Of a stretch of DNA of 5,324 bases, positions 4,829 through 5,324 are shown piece by piece (within the stretch, counting starts at the first letter, position 1; every line of letters starts with the position of its first letter). This stretch comes from Nitriliruptoraceae bacterium (GTDB taxonomy: Bacteria > Actinomycetota > Nitriliruptoria > Nitriliruptorales > Nitriliruptoraceae). Location of the stretch: positions 1 through 5,324 of the forward strand of contig SKJO01000335.1 of the NCBI GenBank assembly GCA_007121975.1, in the 5' to 3' direction. Below the pieces are notes generated by a model. The model worked only from the letters and a program-made list of their open reading frames with translations, was not told the origin of the DNA and made no database searches. Position numbers and translations under genes: made by a program.

Positions 4829-5324
4829 GTGGAGGAGCACCGCGGGGCTCCGCTGGCCGCACACGAGCTGCCTGAGCTCTTCGAGCGCGTCCACCGCGCG
4901 CTGGCCGCCCGCCGCGAGCTGCTCGACGATCTCAACGTGTTCCCGGTGCCCGACGGCGACACCGGCACCAACATGACGCTCACGGTGCGCTCCGGGCTCG
5001 AGGCGCTCAGCAGCGTGCCGGTGACGAGCTCCGCGGGCCGGCGCGCGCGCCGAGCCGGGCAGGAGGCGGCCCGTGCGGTCACCCGCGGCGTGGTGCGTGG
5101 GGCGCGCGGCAACTCCGGGGTGATCCTCAGCCAGGTCATCCGGGCGGTGGTGGAGGTCATCGCCGGGCACCGGGAGGTCGACGCCACGTTGTACGCCGAG
5201 GCGCTGGCGCGGGCCCGCGACCTGGCCTACGAGGCGGTGGCCGAGCCGGTCGAGGGCACCATGCTGACCGCGATCTCGGTCGCCGCGGACGCCGCCCGCC
5301 GCGCCGCCGACCTCGGCCGGGACC
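4829..5324 (+). CDS. DAK2-domain protein, fatty-acid kinase FakA/YloV-like, 3' end outside window
   Basis: The first 165 residues of a longer protein; FakA-type proteins usually exceed 500. GTG 4829 is chosen for its Shine-Dalgarno. The visible part is the DAK2 (DhaL-like) nucleotide-binding domain. LNVFPVPDGDTGTNMT (35-50) holds the Asp residues, Asp42 and Asp44, that bind Mg-ATP. GARGNSGVILSQ (91-102) is the second nucleotide loop, and PVEGTMLTAI (140-149) is the conserved EGT segment. In Firmicutes FakA phosphorylates fatty acids held by FakB (DegV-family) proteins. In actinobacteria the role is unproven; the M. tuberculosis counterpart, near recG, is annotated as hypothetical. An Arg/Ala-rich stretch GRRARRAGQEAARA (70-83) between the motifs is encoded in part by an alternating CG run at 5039-5052. 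recG is a likely next gene by synteny, but it is beyond the edge. An asp23/yloU gene, which precedes yloV in Bacillus, is absent here. Confidence 0.9.
   Translation, partial: MEEHRGAPLAAHELPELFERVHRALAARRELLDDLNVFPVPDGDTGTNMTLTVRSGLEALSSVPVTSSAGRRARRAGQEAARAVTRGVVRGARGNSGVILSQVIRAVVEVIAGHREVDATLYAEALARARDLAYEAVAEPVEGTMLTAISVAADAARRAADLGRD

Noticed and set aside
5039..5052. Alternating CG run forming a 14-bp palindrome in the DAK2 gene
   Set aside because: It encodes an Arg/Ala-rich linker with preferred GC-rich codons; simple composition explains it.
1..5324. Mobile element, CRISPR array, tRNA/rRNA or defence island
   Set aside because: No transposase, integrase, terminal repeats, regularly spaced repeats or RNA-gene signatures were seen; all genes are housekeeping or metabolic types of similar composition.

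Overview
The window is very GC-rich, uses GTG as well as ATG starts, and its proteins resemble actinobacterial versions throughout: a CofC/FbiD-type coenzyme F420 enzyme, a four-cysteine L28, and a cofC–gpsA–ddl–rpmB–DAK2 order close to that remembered from Mycobacterium and relatives. It is best read as an actinobacterial chromosomal housekeeping segment. Genus cannot be assigned from the sequence alone. No mobile element, CRISPR array, tRNA or rRNA was seen.

Layout, left to right. The 3' part of a small LapA-domain membrane protein gene (1-440, +) converges with cofC (458-1102, -). An 87-bp divergent gap separates cofC from gpsA (1190-2206, +). gpsA converges across 24 bp with an SDR dehydrogenase gene of the multifunctional-enzyme-2 type (2231-3148, -). 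A 171-bp divergent gap (3149-3319) separates the SDR gene from ddl (3320-4387, +). ddl converges across 28 bp with rpmB (4416-4616, -). A 212-bp divergent gap (4617-4828) leads to a DAK2-domain protein gene (4829 onward, +) that runs off the right edge. Strands alternate gene by gene, so apart from the two edge genes every gene here looks monocistronic with its own promoter.

Functionally these are core metabolism genes rather than one pathway. GpsA supplies glycerol-3-phosphate for phospholipids. Ddl makes the D-Ala-D-Ala dipeptide of peptidoglycan. CofC activates the side-chain acid of cofactor F420. L28 belongs to the large ribosomal subunit. The DAK2 protein is probably a fatty-acid kinase-like protein, and the SDR probably acts on acyl-CoA or steroid substrates.

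I did not find an obviously new system. The points most worth a second look are in and around the SDR gene. It sits antisense between gpsA and ddl, which are often adjacent, and a 20-bp operator-like inverted repeat lies just upstream of its start. Also notable are a stem-loop in the ddl leader, a 20-bp perfect palindrome inside ddl, and an atypical motif in CofC.
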